Part shown: positions 6,077 to 6,203 of the stretch, in pieces | Numbering within the stretch: the first letter of the stretch is position 1 | How the letters are laid out: each line of letters begins with the position of its first letter | Origin: Propionibacterium sp. | Lineage (GTDB): Bacteria; Actinomycetota; Actinomycetes; Propionibacteriales; Propionibacteriaceae | Assembly: GCA_012719335.1 (NCBI GenBank) | Contig: JAAYAO010000124.1 | Coordinates: forward strand, 1 to 6,203 | Direction of reading: 5' to 3' | Length of the DNA: 6,203 bases | Made by a program: the position numbers and the translations under genes | Notes under the pieces: generated by a model | Told to the model about the DNA's origin: nothing | What the model saw: the letters and a program-made list of their open reading frames with translations, nothing else | Databases searched by the model: none

Positions 6077-6203
6077 AGACCATCCTGCTGGCCGGAGTGC
6101 TGGCGATGATCGGGACCCTGTTGGGCACCCGGTTGGCGATCTCGCTGCTGGTGCGCCGGGGGTACGGACAGTTCATCCGCGACGACGGCCCCACCTCCCA
6201 CCA
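6073..6203 (+). CDS. mraY: MraY, phospho-MurNAc-pentapeptide transferase (5' end only)
   Basis: The first 43 codons and two further bases of MraY, the integral membrane enzyme that transfers phospho-MurNAc-pentapeptide from UDP to undecaprenyl phosphate, forming lipid I. The start is GTG 6073, overlapping the murF stop by 4 bp (GTGA). Residues about 3-27 form the first membrane helix (ILLAGVLAMIGTLLG and following). After it comes RRGYGQFIRDDGPTSH, the conserved cytoplasmic segment of MraY (family form YGQxIRxDGPxSHxxKxGTPTMGG), cut by the window edge just after SH. The aspartates and the histidine loop that form the active site are outside the window. Motif and gene order make the call firm despite the short length. 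Confidence 0.94.
   Translation, partial: MKTILLAGVLAMIGTLLGTRLAISLLVRRGYGQFIRDDGPTSH

Overview
This 6.2 kb window is very GC-rich, with codon third positions dominated by G or C. It is a slice of the dcw (division and cell wall) cluster of a high-GC Gram-positive bacterium (Actinomycetota). All genes lie on the + strand in the order rsmH (3' end) - ftsL - ftsI/pbpB - murE - murF - mraY (5' end), the classical actinobacterial order. The division PBP has a long basic cytoplasmic extension before its single membrane segment, and MurE carries the DNPR motif of diaminopimelate-adding enzymes. Both fit an actinobacterium with DAP-type peptidoglycan. I lean towards the Propionibacteriales, but this is a weak inference and the sequence does not fix the family.

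Layout: 1-201 holds the last 66 codons of the 16S rRNA methyltransferase RsmH. 198-941 is an FtsL-like divisome protein with one membrane segment, a coiled coil and an unusual Ala/Glu-rich tail of about 100 residues. 941-3061 is the septal class B PBP, with a Lys/Pro-rich cytoplasmic tail, pedestal domain and transpeptidase domain. 3081-4592 is MurE, 4589-6076 is MurF, and 6073 to the end is the first 43 codons of MraY. Coding is nearly continuous. Four of the five junctions overlap (ATGA, TGATG, ATGA, GTGA). Only pbpB-murE has a gap, 19 nt with the chosen start, and it holds a possible -10 element placed for leaderless transcription of murE.

How the genes work together: MurE adds the third stem-peptide residue and MurF adds D-Ala-D-Ala, completing UDP-MurNAc-pentapeptide. 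MraY moves this to undecaprenyl phosphate to make lipid I. After later steps encoded outside the window, the septal transpeptidase cross-links the material at mid-cell, with FtsL acting in the subcomplex that activates it. RsmH methylates the ribosome and is a conserved neighbour, not a wall enzyme.

I see no undescribed multi-gene system here; this is core housekeeping DNA. The points worth a second look are the expanded low-complexity tails of FtsL and the PBP, a KTA in place of the usual KTG active-site motif in the PBP, a lone Cys-Gly-Cys pair close to that motif, and the possible internal leaderless promoter for murE.
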